Positions 8,921 to 16,631 of a stretch of 64,000 nucleotides of DNA are shown one piece after another. The DNA lies in NCBI GenBank assembly GCA_022773395.1, contig JALFBL010000010.1, positions 22,181-86,180 of the forward strand. The letters are read 5' to 3'. The notes below the pieces were generated by a model. The model was not told the DNA's origin and did not search any database. It saw only the letters and a list, made by a program, of their open reading frames with translations. A program made the translations under genes and the position numbers. Source of the stretch: Prevotella sp. (lineage in GTDB: Bacteria; Bacteroidota; Bacteroidia; Bacteroidales; Bacteroidaceae). Positions within the stretch are counted from its first letter, which is position 1. The number at the start of each line of letters is the position of its first letter.

Positions 8921-8971
8921 ACAAAAAGTAGCCAGATGCTTTGCCTTGTCAAAGAATTTGGCTACTTTTGT
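8921..8971. terminator. Hairpin that ends the barrel gene and overlaps the pncB promoter
   Basis: Arms ACAAAAAGTAGCCA (8921-8934) and TGGCTACTTTTGT (8959-8971) pair, with a second inner stem CTTTG/CAAAG. On the plus strand the right arm ends in CTTTTGT, serving as a terminator for the barrel gene. The same right arm contains the -7 box of the next promoter. Confidence 0.7.
8940..8970 (+). promoter_or_regulatory. pncB promoter (TTTG-N19-TACTTTTG)
   Basis: TTTG at 8940-8943, a 19-bp spacer, and TACTTTTG at 8963-8970: an exact Bacteroidota sigma-ABfr promoter. Transcription would start near 8977, which fixes the pncB start at 8996 and rules out the in-frame ATG at 8936. Confidence 0.85.
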
Positions 8972-8995
8972 CATAGATTTGACATCCATACGATT

Positions 8996-10216
8996 ATGAC
9001 ACAGATTATTCATCATTTCACAGACAACGACGCCTATACGTTCAGCTGCCAATATTATGTCATGAGCACCTACCCGAGGGCGGAAGTGGAATATACGTTT
9101 TTCGACCGCAACAGAACCTGCTATCCGAAAGGGTTCGAGGAATTGGTAAAAGAACAGTTGGGACAGATGCCGCGCGTAATGATTACCGAAGAGGAAATTG
9201 CCTTCATGCGCAAAAAAATGTATTATTTGCCTGAATGGTATCTCACCTTTCTGCGAGGCTACCGCTTCAACCCGCACGAGGTATCGGTGGCACAGGACGA
9301 AGAAGGGCACCTGGACATCAAAGTGAGGGGAAAATGGTATTCCACCATCATGTGGGAAATGCCCATCCTCACCATCGTATCGGAACTGATGCACAACTGG
9401 CGAGGCGACATGGAGCACTACAACCCGAAGCTCGAACAGGAAAGGGCGAAAGAAAAGACCATGGAAATTCTGAAAAACGGATTGGTACTGGGAGATATGG
9501 GCACGCGCCGCCGCCTGTCGTTCGACCATCACAACATGGTGGTGCGCACCATGAAGGAAGTGTATGAGCGAGGAGGATATGACGATGAGCAAGGGCACCA
9601 TCCCTGGACGGGACGCATTACGGGCACAAGCAACGTGTATCTTGCCATGAAACACGACATGACCCCCATCGGAACCATGAGCCACCAGATCATTGAGTTC
9701 GAGGAAAACGTGAGCGGTGTGTTTGAATGCAATTTCAACGTAATGAGCAAGTTCAGCGACGTGTACGACGGAGACAACGGCATTTATCTCTACGACTGTT
9801 TCGGCGACAAGGTGTTCTTCAACAACCTTTCCAAGAAGATGGCAATGATGTTCACGGGACTGCGCGTGGACAGTGGAAAGGAAGAGGAGCAAACGGAGAA
9901 AATCATCGAGAAATACAAGAGCCTGGGCATTGACCCCGCCACCAAGCAAGTGGTGTTCAGCAATGGGCTGAACATCGAACGTGCCGTGGAAATCCACCGA
10001 TACGTGAACAACAGGATGCAAGACAGCTATGGCATAGGCACATTCCTTACCTGCGACGTGGAAAACTGCGAACCCATGAACATCGTGCTGAAACTGACCC
10101 GAAGCCGCATTACGGAAAAGCGAGAGTGGCACGACTGCGTGAAACTTTCGTGCGACAAGGGAAAGACCCTCGGAAATCCCGAAAAGTGTGCCTACCTGCT
10201 GAAGCAAATCGGATAA
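8996..10216 (+). CDS. pncB: Nicotinate phosphoribosyltransferase
   Basis: A 406-residue cytoplasmic enzyme that converts nicotinate plus PRPP to nicotinate mononucleotide, driven by ATP, in NAD salvage. The length matches the family. The start IIHHFTDNDAYTFSCQY is typical. The HHPWTGRITGTSNVYLA segment and the IGTMSHQ motif, whose histidine is the phosphorylated residue in this family (usually GTMAHE), are visible, as are DGDNGIYLYDCFGDK and VVFSNGLN near the end. The start is placed at 8996 because the promoter lies between it and the upstream in-frame ATG. It is a single-gene unit. Confidence 0.95.
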   Translation: MTQIIHHFTDNDAYTFSCQYYVMSTYPRAEVEYTFFDRNRTCYPKGFEELVKEQLGQMPRVMITEEEIAFMRKKMYYLPEWYLTFLRGYRFNPHEVSVAQDEEGHLDIKVRGKWYSTIMWEMPILTIVSELMHNWRGDMEHYNPKLEQERAKEKTMEILKNGLVLGDMGTRRRLSFDHHNMVVRTMKEVYERGGYDDEQGHHPWTGRITGTSNVYLAMKHDMTPIGTMSHQIIEFEENVSGVFECNFNVMSKFSDVYDGDNGIYLYDCFGDKVFFNNLSKKMAMMFTGLRVDSGKEEEQTEKIIEKYKSLGIDPATKQVVFSNGLNIERAVEIHRYVNNRMQDSYGIGTFLTCDVENCEPMNIVLKLTRSRITEKREWHDCVKLSCDKGKTLGNPEKCAYLLKQIG

Positions 10217-10247
10217 ATCCATTACGCTTATTATATGAAACATTAAC

Positions 10248-10596
10248 ATGAAAAGATTCTCACTTCTCGCAATGAGTGGAGCGCTGCTGTATGCATCAGC
10301 AACCATTGCTCAAGTGGATTACAGTAATCCAGACTTGAAACAGGCGGCAGCCGTTGAGCACCAACATGGGGAAGGAAATTGCTAACCTGAAAATTGCCGA
10401 GCCGGGAGGCACCCGTGAGCGTTGTCACGACACTTTCCGGAGTAGAAACCATGGCAGATTCCAACAAACCGTTTGACGTTCATACTTTAGACGGGGTAAA
10501 GATACGTAAGCAAGTGCGCTCATTGGAAGGATTGCCCAAAGGTATTTACATCGTCAACAACAAAAAGTGGTGGTCGGACAGAAATTCAGTCGATAG
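10248..10596 (+). pseudogene. Remnant of a T9SS-secreted protein gene
   Basis: An intact signal peptide (MKRFSLLAMSGALLYASATIAQ) opens at 10248, but the frame ends after about 45 residues. In other frames the sequence resumes as a recognisable T9SS tail (FDVHTLDGVKIRKQV...LPKGIYIVNNKK). A one-base shift near 10565 would restore the expected KVVVGQKFSR ending with TAG at 10594. Almost the whole body of the protein is missing, so this is a deletion derivative with at least two frame breaks. Confidence 0.75.
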
Positions 10597-10624
10597 GCAT
10601 GGCTTTGGCTGAAAATCAAAAAGC

Positions 10625-10665
10625 AAAATCCGCAATTGGACGATTTCTCACCGATTGCGGATTTT
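10625..10665. terminator. Bidirectional terminator between pseudogene and tRNA-Gln
   Basis: A perfect 12-bp stem (AAAATCCGCAAT at 10625-10636 and its complement at 10654-10665) with a T run on either strand. It can end the pseudogene transcript on the plus strand and the tRNA transcript on the minus strand, only five bases beyond the tRNA 3' end. Confidence 0.85.
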
Positions 10666-10669
10666 CAAG

Positions 10670-10740
10670 TTGTCCCAGGCGGATTCGAACCACCACAAAC
10701 AGAACCAAAACCTGTTGTGCTACCATTACACCATAGGACA
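10670..10740 (-). tRNA. tRNA-Gln (anticodon TTG)
   Basis: On the minus strand the sequence opens TGTCCTATGGTGTAATGG and folds as a cloverleaf: 7-bp acceptor stem TGTCCTA/TGGGACA, D-arm, anticodon loop TTTTGGT with TTG in the centre, and T-arm GGTTCGAATCC. No CCA is encoded. It has its own promoter just upstream. Confidence 0.93.
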
Positions 10741-10750
10741 ATTGCAGGTG

Positions 10751-10782
10751 CAAAGGTAGTGGTTTTTTACGCCACTACCAAA
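10751..10782 (-). promoter_or_regulatory. tRNA-Gln promoter (TTTG-N20-TACCTTTG)
   Basis: On the minus strand TTTG at 10782-10779, a 20-bp spacer and TACCTTTG at 10758-10751. It lies between the tyrS stop and the tRNA, 10 bp before the tRNA 5' end, so the tRNA is transcribed independently of the long operon upstream. Confidence 0.85.
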
Positions 10783-10798
10783 TATTTTGTTCATTTTC

Positions 10799-12097
10799 TT
10801 ACTTGACGGTGAGCAAGAAGTAGTTCTTCTTGCCACGCTGAACAAGCAGGTATTTTCCGTCAATGAGGTCTTCTGCAGTGACGGGACGATCGAAATCCGC
10901 CAGTTTCTCTTTGTTGAGCGAAACGCCTCCGCCCTGCACCATTTTGCGCATTTCGCCCTTGCTGGGGAATACGGGAGCCGCCAGTGTGAACAATTCTATG
11001 GCCGGCTGTCCCAACATGGACTTGTCGATATCATAGTGGGGCACACCATCGAACACATCGAGGAACGTGGCCTCGTCGAGTTTCTGAAGAGCCTCTTTGG
11101 TAGATTTTCCGAAAAGAATGCCTGAGGCCTCAATCGCCATGTCGAGTGCTTCGCGAGAATGAACTAGCACGGTGACTTCTTCGGCCAGGCGTTTTTGCAA
11201 TACGCGACGACCGGGATCTTGACTGTGCTCTTCCACAAGCGCATCGATCACGTCCTTTTCCAGACTTGTGAATATCTTGATATAGCGTTCGGCATCCTCA
11301 TCGCTTACGTTCAGCCAGAACTGGTAGAATTTATAAGGAGTGGTGCGTTTCGGGTCGAGCCAGATATTTCCGGTTTCGGTCTTTCCGAATTTCTTTCCGT
11401 CGGCCTTTGTAATCAACGGGCAGGTAAGGGCGAAACTCTCTGCTTCGCTGCCCAGAGTGCGGCGAATGAGTTCCGTGCCTGTGGTCATGTTCCCCCATTG
11501 GTCATTACCGCCCAACTGCAACTTCACGCCCCTGTTCTGATAAAGGTAGAGAAAATCATAGCCTTGCAGCAACTGGTAAGTGAACTCGGTAAAGCTCAGT
11601 CCATCGCGTGCCGTACCGTTCAGACGCTGCTGCACGCTTTCTTTCGCCATCATATAGTTCACGGTGATGTGCTTTCCCACTTCACGGGCAAAATCGAGGA
11701 AAGTGAATTCTTTCATCCAGTCGTAGTTGTTCACCATCTCTGCCTTGTTGGGCACATCAGCCTCAAAATCAAGAAACTTTGCCACCTGAGCCTTGATGCA
11801 TTCCTGATTGTGGTACAGTGTTTCGTTGTTCAGCAAATTGCGTTCCTGACTTTTGCCCGACGGGTCGCCAATCATGCCGGTTGCTCCACCCACCAGAATG
11901 AAGGGCTTGTGCCCGCAACGCTGCAGGTGGCGAAGCATCATGATGCCACACAAATGTCCAATGTGCAAAGAATCAGCGGTAGGGTCAGTGCCCAAGTATG
12001 CCGAGACCATTTCTTTCTGCAACAACTCTTCGGTGCCGGGCATGATTTGCGCCAGCATTCCGCGCCATTTCAACTCTTCAACAAAGTTTTTTTTCAT
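10799..12097 (-). CDS. tyrS: Tyrosyl-tRNA synthetase
   Basis: A 432-residue class I aminoacyl-tRNA synthetase that charges tRNA-Tyr. The HIGH signature appears in [14 protein letters not shown] and the KMSKS equivalent as KFGKT in [13 protein letters not shown]. The tyrosine-binding segment [30 protein letters not shown] is intact. A C-terminal S4 RNA-binding domain occupies roughly residues 355-432 ([22 protein letters not shown]). Length is normal. It is the last gene of the metK-DUF4271-hemD-rnpA-yidD-tyrS run, 54 bp after yidD. Confidence 0.97.
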   Translation of the reverse strand: MKKNFVEELKWRGMLAQIMPGTEELLQKEMVSAYLGTDPTADSLHIGHLCGIMMLRHLQRCGHKPFILVGGATGMIGDPSGKSQERNLLNNETLYHNQECIKAQVAKFLDFEADVPNKAEMVNNYDWMKEFTFLDFAREVGKHITVNYMMAKESVQQRLNGTARDGLSFTEFTYQLLQGYDFLYLYQNRGVKLQLGGNDQWGNMTTGTELIRRTLGSEAESFALTCPLITKADGKKFGKTETGNIWLDPKRTTPYKFYQFWLNVSDEDAERYIKIFTSLEKDVIDALVEEHSQDPGRRVLQKRLAEEVTVLVHSREALDMAIEASGILFGKSTKEALQKLDEATFLDVFDGVPHYDIDKSMLGQPAIELFTLAAPVFPSKGEMRKMVQGGGVSLNKEKLADFDRPVTAEDLIDGKYLLVQRGKKNYFLLTVK

Positions 12098-12151
12098 CGA
12101 ATGATATGTATTATATTAATGGTGTCTGTTATATTTTTCTGTGAACATGAG

Positions 12152-12403
12152 TCAGGGAACAGGATCGTACCCGCTTCCCCCCCAGGGATTGCACCGCAAA
12201 ATGCGCCATACCGAAAGCCATAACCCCTTGAATGGGCCGTACTTGACAAGTGCCTGCCGTGCATATTCTGAACAGGTGGGCGTGAATCGGCACGAGGGCG
12301 GCGTGAAAGGAGATATGACGCGTTGATAGAAAACCACCGGAATGAGCAGCAGGAAAACCAAAGCCCGAGACATGAAATGTATGACGGAATGAACTATTCT
12401 CAT
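12152..12403 (-). CDS. yidD: Membrane protein insertion efficiency factor YidD
   Basis: An 83-residue protein with the YidD hallmark: an N-terminal amphipathic/hydrophobic helix ([21 protein letters not shown]), then the cysteine-bearing core [15 protein letters not shown] and the closing [17 protein letters not shown]. It aids insertion of inner-membrane proteins by YidC. It overlaps rnpA by 4 bp, the partner it has in most bacteria, although here rpmH is absent and the pair sits after hemD. Confidence 0.95.
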   Translation of the reverse strand: MRIVHSVIHFMSRALVFLLLIPVVFYQRVISPFTPPSCRFTPTCSEYARQALVKYGPFKGLWLSVWRILRCNPWGGSGYDPVP

Positions 12404-12795
12404 AAGTTTTCCGACATTCTTCGCAGAAGTTTCACAATTCTCCGTTCCACGTCCGACGTCTTGAGCAAATTCTTCTCAAACCAGATAAATGCAATGGCCA
12501 CTCCCTCTCCTTCTGCCGGCCTTACCAAATGTTTGTTTTTTCGGTAGGCTTCCCGTATCTGCCGTTTCACCCGATTGCGATTGACGGCCAGTTTGAAACA
12601 GCGCTTGGGCACGCTTATCAGAATGCTTGCCACCGGTTCACCTGGTTCCTTGCGTTCCGTTTTCATATAAACAAGCCGGACGGGGTATGCAACGAGCGAA
12701 CGGCTCTTGCCACCACCGAAGAGTTTGTCGATAAGGATTTTGCTCGAAATCCGCTCTTCTTTGCCGAATGTCTGGGTCCGGAATGCAGGCATACG
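12400..12795 (-). CDS. rnpA: Ribonuclease P protein component
   Basis: A 131-residue basic protein that assists the RNase P RNA in trimming tRNA 5' ends. The family motif is seen as [25 protein letters not shown] around residues 74-98, and the N-terminal F/L-G-K-E-E-R opening as [17 protein letters not shown]. The frame is open to an ATG at 12819, which would overlap hemD by 17 bp; the ATG at 12795, 7 bp after the hemD stop, fits family length better. It is translationally coupled to yidD. Confidence 0.92.
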   Translation of the reverse strand, partial: RMPAFRTQTFGKEERISSKILIDKLFGGGKSRSLVAYPVRLVYMKTERKEPGEPVASILISVPKRCFKLAVNRNRVKRQIREAYRKNKHLVRPAEGEGVAIAFIWFEKNLLKTSDVERRIVKLLRRMSENL

Positions 12796-12802
12796 TTCTG
12801 GC

Positions 12803-13546
12803 TTATTCCTGACGCGCAAGATAGGATCTCAGAGCACCTGTCATGGAAGGGAATTTCTCCGACGGTGCCTCTATCACCAAGTTCAGGCCTGCATCGTGGG
12901 CAGTCTTTGCCGTAGCAGGACCAAACGTTCCCACGGCAATGTTGTTCTTGGTCGTCCCAAAAGTTTTTGTAAACGCATTGATGCCCGACGGACTGAAAAA
13001 GATGCACATGTCGTAGTCGAACTCCTTGACTTCTTCTTCTGTAAAATCATTGCTGACAGTTCTGTACATTACACACTCGGTGTGATGCAGTTTCTTTGAA
13101 TCGAACAAATCCTTCACACTGTTGTCATGGACACTGCTCAACGGAACCAGATATTTTTCAGTCTTGTGCTTGACCATAGAGGGCAGCAAATCATCAATTT
13201 TTCCCGTAGTTCCAAAGAACACTTTGCGCTTGCGGTACTGCACATACTTCTGAATATAGAGCGCCACTTGCTCCGTTACGCAGAAATATTTCATGTCTTC
13301 CGAAATCTCCAAGCGCATTTCCTTTGCCAGTTTAAAATAGTTGTCAATAGCATGGCGTGACGTGAACACAACTGCGGTGTGCCCAACAATGCTCACTTTT
13401 TGCTGGCGGAACTCTTTGGAAGTGAGACCTTCCACCTTAATGAACGGACGGAATACCAATTCCACATCGAAATCGTTCGCAATATCGTAATAAGGCGACT
13501 TCTCGCTTGACGGCTGCGGTTGCGATATCAGAATCTTCTTTATCAT
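12803..13546 (-). CDS. hemD: Uroporphyrinogen-III synthase
   Basis: A 247-residue cytoplasmic protein with the HemD two-lobe pattern: an opening KKILISQPQPSSEKSPYYDIAND, a middle VVFTSRHAIDNYFKLAKE, and a second lobe with VMYRTVSNDFTEEEVKEFDYDMCIFFSPSGINAFTKTFG and AVGTFGPATAKTAHDAGL. It cyclises hydroxymethylbilane to uroporphyrinogen III, the branch point to haem and corrinoids. HemD diverges strongly between phyla, and this looks like the Bacteroidota form. It sits 7 bp after the DUF4271 gene and just ahead of rnpA. Confidence 0.9.
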   Translation of the reverse strand: MIKKILISQPQPSSEKSPYYDIANDFDVELVFRPFIKVEGLTSKEFRQQKVSIVGHTAVVFTSRHAIDNYFKLAKEMRLEISEDMKYFCVTEQVALYIQKYVQYRKRKVFFGTTGKIDDLLPSMVKHKTEKYLVPLSSVHDNSVKDLFDSKKLHHTECVMYRTVSNDFTEEEVKEFDYDMCIFFSPSGINAFTKTFGTTKNNIAVGTFGPATAKTAHDAGLNLVIEAPSEKFPSMTGALRSYLARQE

Positions 13547-13553
13547 CAGTCTC

Positions 13554-14624
13554 TTAGATATTAATTTTTAGATAGTCCACAATTTTTATCAGAAAGCCAC
13601 CCAAGGCTATGAGAGGTATGATTTCGAGGGCACAAAAGTACAAAATTATTTGCAATAAAGGCCTGTTATTTTTGAAAAAGATGACATAGCACTTGTAAAA
13701 CGTCAGAAGTTTGACCAGGATTAAAACAATCGACATATACATTACAGCACCCTGCATGGACAAGTCGAAATAACTCTGCAAAAGAACCAAGGGAAACAGC
13801 ACCACCCCCTCCACGGCCGTGAGGAAAAGCATGGCTTCGAGCCACCGCATGTTTTTCTTCGCATTGAAGAACACAAGATTCAACAATGTGGCCAACAGCG
13901 TTCTGAAAACGAAATATACCATAATGCACCCGAAGAATATTCCGATGAGCTGGTATTGCGACGCAAGGACAAAGGTGTCGGCAATGTTCTGCAATGTATA
14001 AAAGAAAATAAGCAGCGAACATATCAGCCCGGTTTGAAGGATCAAGAACATCAGGAAACGGTATTCGCCTGTTGTATCAGTGGGCGTTGTAACGTTTTCG
14101 CTGCGAGGCACATAGAAAAATTTCTTGGCTTGGCGGAAAATAAAATGTTTAGTCCGTGCAAAAGCCAAGAGAGCAAGGATGAAACAGGCAAGAAGCAGAC
14201 CCGTCACCACGTGGTCGTTGCGCATGGCATAGGGCAGCGGATCGCCCGCAATGCCATATCGTGCGCCTTCTACCTCGGGGTGAAACAAACTGTCGTTGGA
14301 GAAAAAACTCTCGCGGTAGTATTGCGGAAGCGTTGTCTTTCCGGAGGATTTCTCCTTGTCGGGAGCCGACAGATGCAGCGTGTCAGGGCGTTGGCCGAGA
14401 TGCTTCTGTTCCGGTCGGAACACAGCCTGCATGGCTGAATCCTGTTGTGCCGGCGTGGCATTGGGCGGCAACTGCCCCAGCACCTGATAAGGGTGCTTGG
14501 GCTTTGTCCTGTCCATTGTGCGAATGGGTACGCCAGACTTTCCTTCCAAAGCAGCATCGGCTTCCGGCTCCGCCTTGACGGCTGGCTGCTGCACATGATG
14601 CAGCGTGTCCTGCTTCTGATACAT
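13554..14624 (-). CDS. DUF4271 membrane protein
   Basis: A 356-residue protein with a soluble, proline- and charge-rich N-terminal 130 residues and about six membrane segments between residue 145 and the C-terminus. I recognise it as the Bacteroidota DUF4271 family, typically found next to hemD as here (7-bp gap). Its function is unknown. The conserved neighbourhood with hemD suggests an envelope role linked to that locus, but nothing in the sequence shows a catalytic site. It lies 6 bp after metK. Confidence 0.82.
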   Translation of the reverse strand: MYQKQDTLHHVQQPAVKAEPEADAALEGKSGVPIRTMDRTKPKHPYQVLGQLPPNATPAQQDSAMQAVFRPEQKHLGQRPDTLHLSAPDKEKSSGKTTLPQYYRESFFSNDSLFHPEVEGARYGIAGDPLPYAMRNDHVVTGLLLACFILALLAFARTKHFIFRQAKKFFYVPRSENVTTPTDTTGEYRFLMFLILQTGLICSLLIFFYTLQNIADTFVLASQYQLIGIFFGCIMVYFVFRTLLATLLNLVFFNAKKNMRWLEAMLFLTAVEGVVLFPLVLLQSYFDLSMQGAVMYMSIVLILVKLLTFYKCYVIFFKNNRPLLQIILYFCALEIIPLIALGGFLIKIVDYLKINI

Positions 14625-14630
14625 TGTATG

Positions 14631-15914
14631 TTATGAAAGCCCGAATGCCTTTTTGATGTCAGCCACTTTGTCTAACTTCTCCCACGTGAACAGCTCCACT
14701 TCCATTTCTTTTTTCTCATGATAACGGCTTTCAAACACCTTTTTCACCACCTCGTTCTTTCTGCCCATATGCCCATAGGCTGCCGTTTCGCGGAAGATGG
14801 GGCTGCGCAGTCCCAGCAACTTTTCAATGGCTTTGGGCCGAAGATCGAACATACGTTCTATTTTGGCGGCGATTTCGCCGTCACTCATCTTCACACGCCC
14901 TCTTCCGTAGGTGTTTACATAAACGCTCACAGGCTCTGCTACACCGATGGCATAGCTCAACTGCACCAAGATTTCGTCGGACACGCCTGCCGCCACCATG
15001 TTCTTTGCTATGTAGCGGGCAGCATAGGCTGCGCTGCGATCCACTTTGCTCGAGTCTTTCCCCGAGAAAGCACCGCCACCGTGCGCGCCCTTTCCGCCAT
15101 AGGTGTCCACAATGATTTTTCTTCCGGTAAGCCCCGTGTCGCCATGAGGTCCGCCAATGACGAACTTGCCTGTAGGGTTCACCAAATATTTGATGTCGTC
15201 GTTGAATAAATCCAGCACCCTTTGGCTGTGTATTTCTTTCTTCGCACGTGGCACCAAGATGTTGACAACGTCTTCACGGATTTTTTCCATCATCTGCCTG
15301 TCGGCTTCTTCCTGATGGCTTTCATTCTTGATAAATTCGTCGTGTTGCGTAGAAATGACGATGGTGTCAATACGTTGCGCCTCTCCATCGTCATTGTATT
15401 CCACCGTTACCTGGCTCTTCGAGTCGGGACGCAGATATGTCATCTCCCTGCCTTCCTTTCTGATGTCTGCAAGCGTTTTCATCAAAAGGTGAGCCAAATC
15501 GAGTGTCACGGGGATATAGTTTTCCGTTTCGTTCACAGCATAACCGAACATCATGCCCTGGTCGCCTGCCCCCTGCCGTTCTTCCTCGGCACGGTCAACG
15601 CCACGATTGATGTCATCGCTCTGCTCGTGGATGGCATTGAGAATGCCGCATGAATTTCCGTCAAATTGGTATTCACTTTTAGTGTAGCCTATCTGGTTGA
15701 TGGTCTTTCGCGCAAGCGTCTGCAAGTCAACATATTCTTCGCTGTGCACCTCTCCCGCAATCACCACCTGACCCGTGGTGACAAGCGTTTCGATAGCCAC
15801 GCGCGCCTTGCTGTCGTAAGCCAGCAACTGGTCGAGAATTGTGTCTGAAATCTGGTCAGCCACTTTGTCGGGATGTCCCTCTGAAACCGATTCCGAAGAA
15901 AATAAATATGCCAT
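14631..15914 (-). CDS. metK: S-adenosylmethionine synthase
   Basis: A 427-residue enzyme that makes S-adenosylmethionine from ATP and methionine. Signatures are present: [18 protein letters not shown] near the N-terminus, [10 protein letters not shown] in the middle, [24 protein letters not shown] and the P-loop-like [27 protein letters not shown]. It is about 40 residues longer than the E. coli enzyme, mostly in a charged insertion, as is common in Bacteroidota. It has a strong promoter and heads the six-gene minus-strand operon ending with tyrS. Confidence 0.97.
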   Translation of the reverse strand: MAYLFSSESVSEGHPDKVADQISDTILDQLLAYDSKARVAIETLVTTGQVVIAGEVHSEEYVDLQTLARKTINQIGYTKSEYQFDGNSCGILNAIHEQSDDINRGVDRAEEERQGAGDQGMMFGYAVNETENYIPVTLDLAHLLMKTLADIRKEGREMTYLRPDSKSQVTVEYNDDGEAQRIDTIVISTQHDEFIKNESHQEEADRQMMEKIREDVVNILVPRAKKEIHSQRVLDLFNDDIKYLVNPTGKFVIGGPHGDTGLTGRKIIVDTYGGKGAHGGGAFSGKDSSKVDRSAAYAARYIAKNMVAAGVSDEILVQLSYAIGVAEPVSVYVNTYGRGRVKMSDGEIAAKIERMFDLRPKAIEKLLGLRSPIFRETAAYGHMGRKNEVVKKVFESRYHEKKEMEVELFTWEKLDKVADIKKAFGLS

Positions 15915-15941
15915 ATTCTACCTTTTAAAACAATGAATGTG

Positions 15942-15972
15942 CAAAGTTACTGCAAATCACAGACATAACAAA
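15942..15972 (-). promoter_or_regulatory. metK operon promoter (TTTG-N19-TAACTTTG)
   Basis: On the minus strand TTTG at 15972-15969, a 19-bp spacer and TAACTTTG at 15949-15942, 28 bp before the metK start. A textbook Bacteroidota promoter. I see no SAM riboswitch in the short leader. Confidence 0.85.
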
Positions 15973-16116
15973 GTAAATAACATTTTTTATCCTTGAACGC
16001 ACCACGGTGCCGGCCTTTCTCCCGTCCAAGGCTGTAGAACGGCAGGGCAACACCACATTTTGTCTCATTTTGATTAACTTCTGTGCCAAAACGTTGCACA
16101 ATTCATTTTTAATGCC

Positions 16117-16124
16117 TACTTTTG
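16117..16124 (+). promoter_or_regulatory. Promoter -7 element for the Lrp/peptidase unit
   Basis: TACTTTTG at 16117-16124 matches the Bacteroidota -7 box. A GTTG at about 16093 is the only candidate for the -33 box. The Lrp-family gene starts 46 bp downstream. Confidence 0.6.
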
Positions 16125-16169
16125 CTAAGAATTTAACAATCCCATTATCGTTTAGGACTAAAGTAACTT

Positions 16170-16631
16170 ATGGAGAAAATAGACAATTTGGACAAGAAAA
16201 TATTGAGCATCTTGTCGAAAAATGCAAGGATTCCCTTCAAAGACGTTGCCGCCGAATGTAACGTGTCGCGCGCCGCCATCCATCAACGCGTGCAAAATTT
16301 GGCAGAAGAAGGCGTGATTACGGGAAGCGGATTTGATGTGAATCCAAAATCGCTGGGCTACACGACATGCACATACGTGGGCATCACATTGGAAAAGGGG
16401 AATATGTACAAACAAGTGGTGGAAAGGGTTTTTGAAATTCCCGAAGTCGTTGAATGCCACTTCACCACAGGCCCTTACACCATGTTGGTGAAATTGTATG
16501 CAAAAGACAACGAGCAGCTGATGAATCTGCTCAACAACCGCATACAGGAGATTCCGGGCGTTGCAGCCACAGAAACACTGATTTCATTAGAGCAAAGTAT
16601 TAAACGCGAAATACCTATCGCTACAGAGTAA
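16170..16631 (+). CDS. Lrp/AsnC-family transcriptional regulator
   Basis: A 153-residue regulator. An N-terminal winged-helix domain (LDKKILSILSKNARIPFKDVAAECNVSRAAIHQRVQNL, residues 5-42) is followed by an AsnC/RAM ligand-binding domain (about 65-145). The dimer usually senses an amino acid and acts as an octameric DNA-binding protein. Its stop overlaps the ATG of the peptidase fusion by one base (TAATG), so it may be co-translated with, and perhaps tuned to, peptide or amino-acid breakdown by the next genes. The effector is unknown. Confidence 0.9.
   Translation: MEKIDNLDKKILSILSKNARIPFKDVAAECNVSRAAIHQRVQNLAEEGVITGSGFDVNPKSLGYTTCTYVGITLEKGNMYKQVVERVFEIPEVVECHFTTGPYTMLVKLYAKDNEQLMNLLNNRIQEIPGVAATETLISLEQSIKREIPIATE

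Noticed and set aside
8936..8995. Earlier ATG for pncB
   Set aside because: The promoter -33 and -7 boxes (8940-8970) lie downstream of that ATG, so it cannot be in the transcript.
15915..15970. SAM riboswitch before metK
   Set aside because: The leader is only about 20 nt after the predicted start site, far too short for a riboswitch.
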